This document shows, piece after piece, positions 1 to 7,017 of a DNA stretch of 16,290 nucleotides. The translations under genes and the position numbers were made by a program. The stretch lies in the NCBI GenBank assembly GCA_937950605.1, contig CALFDA010000103.1, positions 1 to 16,290 of the forward strand, written 5' to 3'. Position 1 is the stretch's first letter. Each line of letters starts with the position of its first letter. The DNA is from an uncultured PS1 clade bacterium. Lineage in GTDB: Bacteria > Pseudomonadota > Gammaproteobacteria > PS1 > Pseudothioglobaceae. Below the pieces are notes generated by a model that worked only from the letters and a program-made list of their open reading frames with translations, did no database searches and was not told the origin of the DNA.

Positions 1-23
1 TTAGGCACACCGATTATTGTTGA

Positions 24-244
24 TTAAAGCATCTCGCCTTGTTCTTTAAGTTCTTGATAGCGATACAAGGTATCTTTTGAGACACCATTAACACCCATTA
101 TTTTGCAAGATTTAGATACATTGCCGAGTTCCTCGGCAAGACTTAACAAACCAATTCATCTAGCGTCATAGTCGTATTGACAAATGCTTTCATGCGTTTT
201 AACAATGCAAATGCCTTCTCTATTGGATTAGTATTATTTATTAT
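24..244 (-). pseudogene. IS481-like transposase, N-terminal remnant
   Basis: Read on the minus strand, this stretch encodes the start of an IS481-type transposase in two frames. The first frame gives NPIEKAFALLKRMK and ends TLDELVC before a stop near 147. The second gives GLLSLAEELGNVSKSCKIMG, then SKDTLYRYQELKEQGE and a stop at 24-26. The second part is the N-terminal helix-turn-helix of that family. The break falls where a GAATTGG/TTTG junction looks like the loss of four bases (one TTGG copy). A good Shine-Dalgarno AGGAG (254-258) remains, but the codon at start distance is ATA (242-244), not ATG. The catalytic DDE region is absent. So what is seen is a start-less, frameshifted, truncated remnant; the family is from memory of the HTH motif. 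Confidence 0.6.
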
Positions 245-266
245 GAGTATTTTCTCCTATATTATT

Positions 267-295
267 AAAAGCTCTAACACCTTTAAGTTTTAGAG
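267..295 (-). terminator. Possible terminator downstream of uvrD
   Basis: On the minus strand CTCTAAAAC (287-295) pairs with GTGTTAGAG (272-280) around a 6-base loop, with one A-G mismatch, followed by CTTTT. It lies about 160 bases past the uvrD stop, between uvrD and the transposase remnant. The T run is short, so it may be weak, or it may be a leftover of the insertion sequence end. Confidence 0.35.
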
Positions 296-457
296 ATGGC
301 ACTCACTCTATTGTGAGCGATTGTTAGGTTGGGTTGGGGTTGTTGCAGATAAAGACAATGCCTTAAGATTTTAATTGTTTAATAAGTTTAGTTTGGGTTG
401 TGTTGAAAAAATTATGTGCGAGAATCGGGGTTATTGCAAATATTTTAAATAGAATAT

Positions 458-2605
458 TTATACAAATTTCAAATTAGCATAACTGCTAATCAACCATTTA
501 GTGCCAGCAGTTTTGAATTTTACTTGCACTCTAGTGCTATCGCCAACACCTTCAAAATTTAATATAGTGCCAAAGCCAAATTTAGCATGTTTAACGGTTC
601 TACCGATGGATAAATCACCTTTTGCTTGCGATTGATTAAATGTGTCGTTTTGCTGATAATTCTTTTGAATTACGCCGTATTTTTGTTGAATTGGGTTGAG
701 GTGTGGCTTTGGAAGTTCGGACAAAAATCGAGAGGGGTAGGCATATATTGATTGTCCATGTAAAAAGCGTTTTGTGGCAAACGATAATGTGAGTTTTTGG
801 CGCGCACGCGTCATGCCCACATAACATAAACGTCTTTCTTCATCAATTAAATGAGGCTCGTCTTGGGATTGTCTTGATGGAAATAAACCCTCTTCTAATC
901 CTGTAAGAAATACATGAGAGAATTCCAATCCTTTAGCAGAATGAATTGTCATCAGTTGCACATTTTTTGTTGCTAACATATTGCTTTCACCACTAGAATC
1001 AAGTGAAGCTAAGGCGATAAACCCCATGGTTTTGCTCATATCATTATCATCTTCGTGGGTGTATTGTTTAGCAGCAGCAATCAGTTCTTCTAAATTTTCT
1101 GTTTTGCTACTTGTTTTATCATTTGCATAATGCGCAACAAGCCCTGATGCTTCGATAAGGTAAGCTACCTTTGCGGGTAAATCTAGGTTCTTAGTTGCAT
1201 TTTGCATCTGCTCAATTAGTTGGATAAAACCTGTTAATGCATTTGCAGCACGGATTGGCAGGGTGGGTGCGATATTAATTGCTGCTTGGAACAAATGGGT
1301 TTGGTTAATCTGTGCAAATTCTCGTATTTTTTCAAGCGTGGCATTGCCAATACCGCGCGTGGGGAAATTCACCACACGCTCAAAAGCAACCCTATCAGAA
1401 TTATTTTCTATCAAGCGTAAATAGGCTAAGGCATCTTTGATTTCGGCGCGTTCAAAAAAGCGTAAACCTCCATAAATAGTATATGGAATATTATATTTAA
1501 TAAGTCTTTCTTCAAAGGCTCTAGACTGGGCATTTGAACGATATAAAATGCCACATTCATTCGCTAAAACGCCATTATCAATGTATTTTTGAATGCTACT
1601 AACCACAAAATCTGCTTCATCGACTTCGTTGCGTGCCTCATACAAATCAATTAACTCGCCATCGCCAGAATCGCTCCATAAAGATTTCCCCATGCGGTTT
1701 TTATTATGAGCAATCAACGCATTTGAGGCTTTTAAAATATACCCTGTTGAGCGATAATTTTGTTCAAGGCGAATGATTTTTAGTGGCATAAAGTCTGTTT
1801 CAAGTTTAACGATGTTTTCAATTTTTGCTCCGCGCCAACTGTAAATAGATTGATCATCATCGCCCACGCAAAACATCTTATTTTCGCCGTTGAATAATAA
1901 TTTAACCCACTGATATTGCATGGTGTTAGTGTCTTGAAATTCATCAATTAAAATATGCTCAAAACGCCTTTGATAGTGCGTTAATAATTCAGGGTTATTT
2001 TTTAGCAATTCGTAACTGCGTACTAATAATTCAGCAAAATCAATTAAATTATTATCATTGCAATATTTTTCGTATAAGACAAACACCTCTAGGCTTTTCT
2101 TGACAAAATAATTACTTCCTGCATCAATATCAGCTGGACGTATGCCCTCATCTTTTTGTTGATTAATAAACCATTGCATTTTTTTAATGGGAAATTGCCC
2201 TTCGTCAATTTGATTTTCTTTCATTAAACGCTTAATAACGCGCGATTGATCTTGGGCATCAAGAATTTGAAATTGTGCAGTTAAATTAGCTGCAGCAGGA
2301 TGCGCACGCAATAAGCGATGTGCTAAACCATGAAAAGTGCCAACCCACATATTGCCGATTGGTCGTTTAAGCAACATGCTCAAGCGCTCACGCATTTCGT
2401 TGGTTGCCTTATTGGTAAAAGTTAGTGCCAGAATAGCATCAATATGCACATTTTTTTGTGTAACTAAGTAAGCAATTCTATGGGTAAGAACTTTGGTTTT
2501 TCCAGAACCTGCACCCGCAAGAACTAACGCATTATGTACGCTATCTAAGGCAACTGCTTGAGATTGTGCATCGTTGAGTTTGTTAATTATTTCGGCTAGA
2601 TTCAT
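458..2605 (-). CDS. uvrD: DNA helicase II (UvrD/PcrA family)
   Basis: ATP-dependent 3'-5' superfamily 1 DNA helicase that removes UvrC and the excised oligonucleotide in nucleotide excision repair and unwinds DNA in mismatch repair. All SF1A motifs are readable: Walker A GAGSGKT (31-37), motif Ia LTFTNKATNEM, motif II DEFQDTN, motif III GDDDQSIYSWRGA, motif IV LEQNYRS, motif V TIHSAKGLEF and motif VI VGMTRARQKL. The C-terminus (VKHAKFGFGTI to the end) is the Tudor-like RNA polymerase-binding domain of UvrD/PcrA. At 715 residues it matches E. coli UvrD (720) along its whole length, which favours UvrD over Rep. The ATG at 2603-2605 fits the family N-terminus, though the Shine-Dalgarno is weak (AAGAAG). 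It is divergent from the small gene at 2745. Confidence 0.97.
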   Translation of the reverse strand: MNLAEIINKLNDAQSQAVALDSVHNALVLAGAGSGKTKVLTHRIAYLVTQKNVHIDAILALTFTNKATNEMRERLSMLLKRPIGNMWVGTFHGLAHRLLRAHPAAANLTAQFQILDAQDQSRVIKRLMKENQIDEGQFPIKKMQWFINQQKDEGIRPADIDAGSNYFVKKSLEVFVLYEKYCNDNNLIDFAELLVRSYELLKNNPELLTHYQRRFEHILIDEFQDTNTMQYQWVKLLFNGENKMFCVGDDDQSIYSWRGAKIENIVKLETDFMPLKIIRLEQNYRSTGYILKASNALIAHNKNRMGKSLWSDSGDGELIDLYEARNEVDEADFVVSSIQKYIDNGVLANECGILYRSNAQSRAFEERLIKYNIPYTIYGGLRFFERAEIKDALAYLRLIENNSDRVAFERVVNFPTRGIGNATLEKIREFAQINQTHLFQAAINIAPTLPIRAANALTGFIQLIEQMQNATKNLDLPAKVAYLIEASGLVAHYANDKTSSKTENLEELIAAAKQYTHEDDNDMSKTMGFIALASLDSSGESNMLATKNVQLMTIHSAKGLEFSHVFLTGLEEGLFPSRQSQDEPHLIDEERRLCYVGMTRARQKLTLSFATKRFLHGQSIYAYPSRFLSELPKPHLNPIQQKYGVIQKNYQQNDTFNQSQAKGDLSIGRTVKHAKFGFGTILNFEGVGDSTRVQVKFKTAGTKWLISSYANLKFV

Positions 2606-2615
2606 GAACTTCTTA

Positions 2616-2643
2616 TTGTAAATTGGTCTGCAAATGATATAAT
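2616..2643 (+). promoter_or_regulatory. Sigma-70-type promoter candidate (distal) for 61-aa gene
   Basis: TTGTAA (2616-2621), a 16-base spacer and a perfect TATAAT (2638-2643). The -35 matches consensus at four of six positions. Transcription would begin near 2650, about 95 bases ahead of the small gene. Confidence 0.5.
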
Positions 2644-2678
2644 ACCGCCTTTTCTTATGTAGTCGTCAAACCAAAGTA

Positions 2679-2707
2679 TTGACTGAAAATGAAAATGAGA
2701 GAATTAT
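2679..2707 (+). promoter_or_regulatory. Sigma-70-type promoter candidate (proximal) for 61-aa gene
   Basis: TTGACT (2679-2684, five of six consensus bases) and AATTAT (2702-2707, four of six) with a 17-base spacer. It lies closer to the small gene and has the better -35, while the distal candidate has the better -10. Either or both may be used. Confidence 0.4.
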
Positions 2708-2744
2708 AAACATTATATTATTGTAAAGTAAAGGAGTATCGGCA

Positions 2745-2930
2745 ATGACATACTACGAAGGTGTTAAAAAAATGGAAGCAATGGGCGTAAATGACAACTA
2801 TATTCAAGGTTGGGTGGCTGGTTTTCTAAACAATCCTGAGATTGAAGAACAAAGAATCACTGATGAGTGGCAGGCTGGATATGAAGATGGAAAAGCACAT
2901 ACCGATGCAAACTTTGCAAACTTCTGCTAA
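2745..2930 (+). CDS. Small acidic orphan protein, RMF-like residue pattern
   Basis: A 61-residue protein with a strong translation signal (AAGGAG at 2731-2736, 8 bases before ATG), its own promoter candidates and a strong terminator, so probably a monocistronic and well-expressed gene. It has no signal peptide or membrane segment. Two short related halves are visible, QGWVAGF (21-27) and EWQAGYEDG, separated by a linker holding an Asn-Pro and an Arg. This G[YW]xAG ... W-x-x-G[YW] pattern resembles ribosome modulation factor (RMF), but the linker is about four residues shorter. The protein is also acidic (11 Asp/Glu against 4 Lys/Arg), while RMF is basic and binds rRNA. An RMF-like role is therefore only a guess. 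I do not recognise a named family with certainty. Confidence 0.85.
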   Translation: MTYYEGVKKMEAMGVNDNYIQGWVAGFLNNPEIEEQRITDEWQAGYEDGKAHTDANFANFC

Positions 2931-2955
2931 CGCATAGACATCAAAACAATAAAAT

Positions 2956-2980
2956 AGCCCCGTCAAAACGGGGCTTTTTT
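2956..2980 (+). terminator. Rho-independent terminator of the 61-aa gene
   Basis: A perfect 8-bp stem, AGCCCCGT (2956-2963) with ACGGGGCT (2968-2975), a CAAA loop, and a T run to 2980. It begins 25 bases after the stop codon of the small gene and insulates epmB from it. Confidence 0.95.
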
Positions 2981-3040
2981 GTGAATAACTGTAAAGCATG
3001 TTTTTTTGCTAAGACAACACAATAAACTAAACTTTTATAC

Positions 3041-3049
3041 TGATACAAT
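3041..3049 (+). promoter_or_regulatory. Extended -10 promoter candidate for epmB
   Basis: TGATACAAT is a TGN-extended -10 with hexamer TACAAT (3044-3049), five of six consensus bases. No good -35 is seen, which is common with extended -10 promoters. The start codon A lies only 9 bases past the last base of the hexamer, so the expected transcription start (about 3056) nearly coincides with the ATG at 3058. Confidence 0.5.
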
Positions 3050-3057
3050 TCATCTCA

Positions 3058-4011
3058 ATGAGCAATAATTGGCAACAAAATTCGCGTCATACACTTAAAG
3101 ATGCAAGCAGTTGTAATGATTTTTTTCAATCGCAAAAATTCCAAGATAAAACTTTCCCTATCAAAATACCTTTAGAATTCGCCAAGATTATTGATAAAAA
3201 CAATCCGCATGATCCATTATTAAAACAGGTTATGCCAAATGTCGCAATCAAAACAACCAAGCAGGACATATCGGGATTTTCGATTAGTCCGCTAGAAGAT
3301 GAAAAAAATATGCCTGTTGCGGGGCTTATTCACAAGTATCCTAATCGGGTATTATTGATTGCGTCCAGAGTTTGTGCGATTCACTGTCAATATTGTTTTA
3401 GACAAAATTTTAATTACGGCAAACACGATGCACTTAGCAACTACCCAGCAATTGCAAGTTATATCCAAATAAACCCGCAAATTAATGAAGTTATATTAAG
3501 TGGCGGAGACCCTTTAAGTTTGAGTGATGAAAAACTTGCGCAACTAATCCAAAAAATAGCAAAAATTCCACACATTAAAAACTTGCGCATTCATACGCGT
3601 AGCGCCGTAGTAACGCCAAATCGCATCACTCAAAAACTAATCGACACCCTAACACAAAGCAAGCTTAACATGGTGCTGGTTACCCATGTTAATCATGCTA
3701 ATGAATTGTCTAGTGATTTTGCTCATGCAATTAAAAAGTTAAATGGCATTACTTTGCTTAATCAATCTGTTTTATTAAAAGGCGTAAATGATAATGTATC
3801 GACTTTGAGCGCACTTTCTATGGGTTTGTTCGAATTAGGCATTTTGCCCTATTATTTGCATTTGTTAGATAAAGTGAACGGCACACAACACTTTTTAGTT
3901 AGTGATAAGAATGCACAACAACTACACAAAGTATTGCAAAAACAACTAAGTGGTTATTTGGTGCCTAAATTGGTTAAAGATGAGAATCTAGATTCAAAAA
4001 CTTGGCTTTAA
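3058..4011 (+). CDS. epmB: EF-P beta-lysylation protein EpmB (lysine 2,3-aminomutase family)
   Basis: Radical SAM, PLP-dependent 2,3-aminomutase that converts (S)-alpha-lysine to (R)-beta-lysine for post-translational modification of elongation factor P. EpmA attaches the product; neither epmA nor efp is in the window. The radical SAM cluster motif is C106-x3-C110-x2-C113 (VCAIHCQYCFR), followed by the glycine-rich SAM-contact motif LSGGDPL. The C-terminal LLDKVNGTQHF and SGYLVPKL match E. coli EpmB closely; the Lys in LDKVNG is the likely PLP-binding residue by family comparison. At 317 residues it is slightly shorter than E. coli EpmB (342) and lacks the C-terminal extension of true catabolic KamA enzymes. 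No Shine-Dalgarno precedes the ATG, and an extended -10 sits just upstream, so the mRNA may be leaderless. Convergent with the thioredoxin-like gene. Confidence 0.93.
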   Translation: MSNNWQQNSRHTLKDASSCNDFFQSQKFQDKTFPIKIPLEFAKIIDKNNPHDPLLKQVMPNVAIKTTKQDISGFSISPLEDEKNMPVAGLIHKYPNRVLLIASRVCAIHCQYCFRQNFNYGKHDALSNYPAIASYIQINPQINEVILSGGDPLSLSDEKLAQLIQKIAKIPHIKNLRIHTRSAVVTPNRITQKLIDTLTQSKLNMVLVTHVNHANELSSDFAHAIKKLNGITLLNQSVLLKGVNDNVSTLSALSMGLFELGILPYYLHLLDKVNGTQHFLVSDKNAQQLHKVLQKQLSGYLVPKLVKDENLDSKTWL

Positions 4012-4021
4012 CACCCAAAAT

Positions 4022-4531
4022 CTATTTTGCTATTGATTTTTCCAAAGTTTTAATATCTACCTCACCCATAAAATAATCAACTAATAATCCATTTGGCGCA
4101 TAAACATAGGTGGTAGGCATGCCAATAATTTCGCCAAATTTTGCAAATTCGGCTCGATTTTTTTCACTAGCTAAAATAATCGGGTAATTCACCATATAAC
4201 TATCTGTAAATTCGGTAATTTTATCAATATCAACACCTTCATAGTTGATGCCTAATATCTCTACTTTGTGGGAATTTTCCTCGTAAAACATTACAAAAGC
4301 AGGGATTTCTTTTAAACATGGAGGACACCAAGTTGCCCAAAAATTAACCACCAAATATTTACCTTGAATAGTGTTATTGTTATGCTCTTGACCGTGCATA
4401 TCTATGACTGAAAATTTAGGTATTTTGAGGATTTTTGTGTGTCCAGATGAGGATTTTTCTTGATTAAATACAACCGCTGCGCTGGTTATAAAAACAAGAG
4501 TGAGCGCGAGTATAATAATAATTTTTTTCAT
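4022..4531 (-). CDS. TlpA/ResA-like membrane-anchored thioredoxin
   Basis: A 169-residue protein. MKKIIIILALTLVF followed by small residues is a Sec signal or uncleaved membrane anchor, placing the thioredoxin domain in the periplasm. The active site is WCPPC (Cys 69 and 72 from this start) in the context VNFWATWCPPC, with the cis-proline loop at GMPTTYVY. These are hallmarks of TlpA/ResA/CcmG-type thiol-disulfide oxidoreductases, which reduce periplasmic disulfides, often apocytochrome c haem-binding cysteines. No cytochrome maturation genes lie nearby, so the substrate is unknown. I chose the ATG at 4529-4531 because it begins the signal peptide; an in-frame GTG at 4565-4567 would add a polar 12-residue leader that overlaps the divergent gene. 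No clear Shine-Dalgarno is visible. Confidence 0.88.
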   Translation of the reverse strand: MKKIIIILALTLVFITSAAVVFNQEKSSSGHTKILKIPKFSVIDMHGQEHNNNTIQGKYLVVNFWATWCPPCLKEIPAFVMFYEENSHKVEILGINYEGVDIDKITEFTDSYMVNYPIILASEKNRAEFAKFGEIIGMPTTYVYAPNGLLVDYFMGEVDIKTLEKSIAK

Positions 4532-4546
4532 ATTAGATAGGCGATA

Positions 4547-4894
4547 ATGAAAGCAACAATTTATCACAACCCTAGATGTAGTAAATCCAGATTGACCTTG
4601 GATATTTTAAAAGAAAAAGGTGTTGAGTTACAAATAATTCAATATCTAAAAGACACGCCTAGTGCCGAGGAATTAAAGACATTGCTAAGTACATTGAACA
4701 TGGGCGCTAGGTCGCTTATGCGCACCCAAGAATCGGCTTATAAAGACAATAATTTAGACAACAAAACGTTAAGCGAAGACGATTTAATTCAGGCAATGGT
4801 TGATAATCCGATTCTAATTGAACGACCTATTATTAAAACCAATAAAGGCGTGGTGATTGGCAGACCGCCTGAAAAGGTTTTAACAATTATTTAG
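4547..4894 (+). CDS. arsC: ArsC/YfgD-family arsenate reductase-like protein
   Basis: A 115-residue glutaredoxin-type ArsC-family protein. The catalytic Cys is at 11 in NPRCSKSR. Arginines at 59 (LMRT), 93 (IERPI) and 106 (GRPPE) align with R60, R94 and R107 of the E. coli plasmid ArsC, which bind arsenate, shifted by one residue. The sequence as a whole (NPRCSKSR, QAMVDNP, GRPPEKVL) looks closer to E. coli YfgD than to true ArsC. No arsenic efflux or ArsR gene is adjacent, so arsenate reduction is plausible but unproven; a thiol redox role is the alternative. It starts 15 bases from the divergent thioredoxin-like gene, so its promoter must lie inside that gene; a TATAAT occurs at 4511-4516 but without a convincing -35. 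It converges on the GST-like gene. Confidence 0.88.
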   Translation: MKATIYHNPRCSKSRLTLDILKEKGVELQIIQYLKDTPSAEELKTLLSTLNMGARSLMRTQESAYKDNNLDNKTLSEDDLIQAMVDNPILIERPIIKTNKGVVIGRPPEKVLTII

Positions 4895-4901
4895 TTTAGA
4901 A

Positions 4902-5561
4902 CTACTCAATTAATAACGTTGATAAGTGTCCTTCTCGGGATTTAATATTTGAATAATAGACATCATTTAGGTCCTCGACAACAGAATTTTTTACCACATC
5001 AAGTGCTAGAACTTCCCTGCTCCAAGATTCTAAATTTTGAAATTGCCTGATAGATAGAGCGTTATTGCTAAATTCATTAATCCAAGATAGGCGCATAAAA
5101 AATGGCGCAATAGCAAAATCTATCATTGCAAAATTTTCGCCATTAAAAAATTTATCCTTAGTTTTAACTTGCTCAATTTTACTAAGTTTTGCAAACAAAT
5201 CTTGTTTTGCAATGTTAAACTTTTCTTCATCGCCCGTAATTAGGTTAAACAAATCACCAAACAGCATAGACGAAAAGGCAATCCAAGAGCGATTATTAGC
5301 CTTATCAATAGCATCATGCGGGTGTAAATCAATCGTACCAATATCATTAACAAACTCACCAATCACTGAAGATTCAAACACTATTTTATTATCCACCTTA
5401 AGCAATGGCACCTGTCCAGTTGGTGATATTTCTTTAAACCAATCTGGTGGGTTCATCGGATTTATATAAATTGTTTTAAAATCGAGTTTTTGTAATGTTA
5501 ATAAAATCACTGCACGTTGTGCAAATGGACAAAGTTTAAAGCTAATTAATTCTAGTTTCAT
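4902..5561 (-). CDS. Glutathione S-transferase family protein
   Basis: A 219-residue cytosolic GST-fold protein. The N-terminal thioredoxin-like domain (about 1-80) has CPFAQR (Cys 11) at the active-site position, cis-Pro in TGQVPLL, and the glutathione gamma-glutamyl contact ESS in FESSVIGEF. The all-helical C-terminal domain includes FAMIDFAIAPFF, the family's N-capping helix motif. A Cys in CPF is typical of omega, DHAR and related thiol-transferase GSTs, which act by mixed disulfide with glutathione rather than by conjugation. SspA-like proteins share the fold but usually lack this Cys. AGGAG lies 8 bases before the ATG. It stands alone on the minus strand, 57 bases downstream of rlmH, and may be read through from that cluster. 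Confidence 0.88.
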   Translation of the reverse strand: MKLELISFKLCPFAQRAVILLTLQKLDFKTIYINPMNPPDWFKEISPTGQVPLLKVDNKIVFESSVIGEFVNDIGTIDLHPHDAIDKANNRSWIAFSSMLFGDLFNLITGDEEKFNIAKQDLFAKLSKIEQVKTKDKFFNGENFAMIDFAIAPFFMRLSWINEFSNNALSIRQFQNLESWSREVLALDVVKNSVVEDLNDVYYSNIKSREGHLSTLLIE

Positions 5562-5618
5562 ATTATTTTCTCCTATTTTTTCTATCTTAAATGCCCAAGC
5601 GTGGCGTATTAATTGACG

Positions 5619-6086
5619 TTATTCTCGATGATATGGATGGTTGCTTAATAGTGCATATGCACGATAAATTTGCTCCAAGACCAATAAGCGCGCCATTGCA
5701 TGTGGCAAGGTAAGATTAGAAAGACCCCATAACTGGTGCGCATGTTGTTTTACAGCATTGCCCAAACCATCTGCACCACCAATCAATAAAGCAACATGCT
5801 CACCATTTTGTTGCCAGTTTTGCATTGCATTAGAGAACATTTTGCTAGATTGTTGTCGACCGCACTCATCAAGAGCAATAATAAAACTTGCGTCATTACT
5901 TGCTTTGAGTAGCAATTCACCTTCTAATTCTTTAATTTTTTCAATATTATTGCCTTTGCGCTTTTGTGCTTCAACAGTAATAAGATTAAAATTTAATTCT
6001 CGTGGTAATTGTTTTTGGTAGTGGATAATTCCTGTTTGTATCCAATTAGGCATTTTTTTACCAATAGCAATGAGTTTAATTTTCAT
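5619..6086 (-). CDS. rlmH: 23S rRNA (pseudouridine1915-N3)-methyltransferase RlmH
   Basis: SPOUT-class methyltransferase that adds the N3 methyl group to pseudouridine 1915 in helix 69 of 23S rRNA, acting on assembled 70S ribosomes. At 155 residues it equals the E. coli protein in length. Visible hallmarks are the N-terminus KIKLIAIGKKMP, the SAM-binding knot loop LIGGADGLG (101-109), LTLPHAMARLLVLEQIYRAY, and the C-terminal HPYHRE that closes the active site. It is the last gene of the MBL-nadD-rsfS-rlmH cluster, 13 bases after rsfS. The rsfS-rlmH pairing is widely conserved. Its Shine-Dalgarno is poor (TAAG), so translational coupling to rsfS is likely. Confidence 0.97.
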   Translation of the reverse strand: MKIKLIAIGKKMPNWIQTGIIHYQKQLPRELNFNLITVEAQKRKGNNIEKIKELEGELLLKASNDASFIIALDECGRQQSSKMFSNAMQNWQQNGEHVALLIGGADGLGNAVKQHAHQLWGLSNLTLPHAMARLLVLEQIYRAYALLSNHPYHRE

Positions 6087-6099
6087 TTTTTTGCTTAAT

Positions 6100-6435
6100 T
6101 TATTTGCAATCAGATTTGCCAGACCAAAGTTTTTCTAATTTGTAAAATTCTCTAGTTTTTGCAGTCATGATATGCACCACTACTTCTGCTAAATCAATCA
6201 AAACCCAACTCCCTGTTTGCATACCTTCTATGCCAATGATTTTCATGTTTAAGCGTTTAGCTTCAATTTTTACATTATGGGCGATACTACGCACATGTTG
6301 ACTAGAGCGACCCGTTGCAATGACAATTGCCTCGATATCTACACTTTGCTCTAAAACTTTTAGGCTAATAATATCTTCACCTTTTAACTCTTCTATAGCG
6401 TTAATAACAGTTGTTAATTGTGCTTCTAAATTCAT
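6100..6435 (-). CDS. rsfS: Ribosome silencing factor RsfS
   Basis: A 111-residue RsfS/Iojap (DUF143) protein. It binds ribosomal protein L14 on the large subunit and blocks subunit joining during starvation. Family signatures are IVIATGRSSQHVRSIA (37-52), WVLIDLAEVVVHIM and the ending REFYKLEKLW. The ATG overlaps the stop of nadD as ATGA (6432-6436 region), indicating translational coupling. nadD-rsfS-rlmH order is a common bacterial arrangement. Confidence 0.96.
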   Translation of the reverse strand: MNLEAQLTTVINAIEELKGEDIISLKVLEQSVDIEAIVIATGRSSQHVRSIAHNVKIEAKRLNMKIIGIEGMQTGSWVLIDLAEVVVHIMTAKTREFYKLEKLWSGKSDCK

Positions 6436-7007
6436 AAGTCTTGAATATATTGAATAATATTTTTGGGAAGTAATCCTGATAATTTTTGGGAATTCATTTT
6501 ACCTGTTGGAGTAATACTAGATACAATACTTCGGATTTGTGTAGAAGAAATATCAATTAAAGGTGTTTGGGCAAAATAGGTGTCGGTATTAGTATTGGAT
6601 TGTTGACTACTAGAGCTGCGAGGCAAAACCACTAAAGATACATAGTCGCTAAATTTTTGATAGTCTTTCCACGTCGTTAGTGTATCAAAACTATCTTGTC
6701 CGATAATCAAAAAAATCTCTTCATTTGGGTAATCGGATTGAATATGTTTAAGCGTTTCGATTGTATAAGATGGGCTTTGTCGATCAATTTCACGCGTATC
6801 GATTTGCAAATCGCTAAACTCAATACAAGCTAAAGTTAGCATTTCTAGACGTTGTCTACTGGAAAAATATAACTTGTTTTTGTGTACTGGGGTTTTGCAA
6901 GGCATTAAAAAAAGTTGTTTTAACTTTAACTCTTTTTTTATGGCGCATGCTATTTTTAAATGTCCATAATGTACAGGGTCAAATGAGCCACCAAAAAAAC
7001 CAATCAT
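6432..7007 (-). CDS. nadD: Nicotinate-nucleotide adenylyltransferase NadD
   Basis: Transfers AMP from ATP to nicotinate mononucleotide, giving deamido-NAD in NAD synthesis. A 191-residue nucleotidyltransferase with GGSFDPVHYGHLK (6-18), the ATP-binding (T/H)xGH-type loop, and ISSTQIRS (153-160), the C-terminal ISSTxIR signature. LIIGQDSFDTL matches the conserved IIGxDxL region. E. coli NadD is somewhat longer (213), with the size difference in surface loops. The Shine-Dalgarno AGGG is built into the stop codon region of the upstream MBL gene, 8 bases before the ATG, and the gene ends in an ATGA overlap with rsfS. Confidence 0.97.
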   Translation of the reverse strand: MIGFFGGSFDPVHYGHLKIACAIKKELKLKQLFLMPCKTPVHKNKLYFSSRQRLEMLTLACIEFSDLQIDTREIDRQSPSYTIETLKHIQSDYPNEEIFLIIGQDSFDTLTTWKDYQKFSDYVSLVVLPRSSSSQQSNTNTDTYFAQTPLIDISSTQIRSIVSSITPTGKMNSQKLSGLLPKNIIQYIQDL

Positions 7008-7017
7008 ATCAATAACC

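Noticed and set aside
4532..4567. GTG start at 4565-4567 for the thioredoxin-like gene
   Set aside because: It would add a polar segment with two Cys and a His-Tyr ahead of a good signal peptide and would overlap the divergent gene; the ATG at 4529-4531 is more natural.
5389..5397. DnaA-box-like TTATCCACC, with another near match TTATCCACT at 7496-7504
   Set aside because: Single imperfect sites inside coding genes, far apart and without an AT-rich unwinding region, do not support a replication origin.
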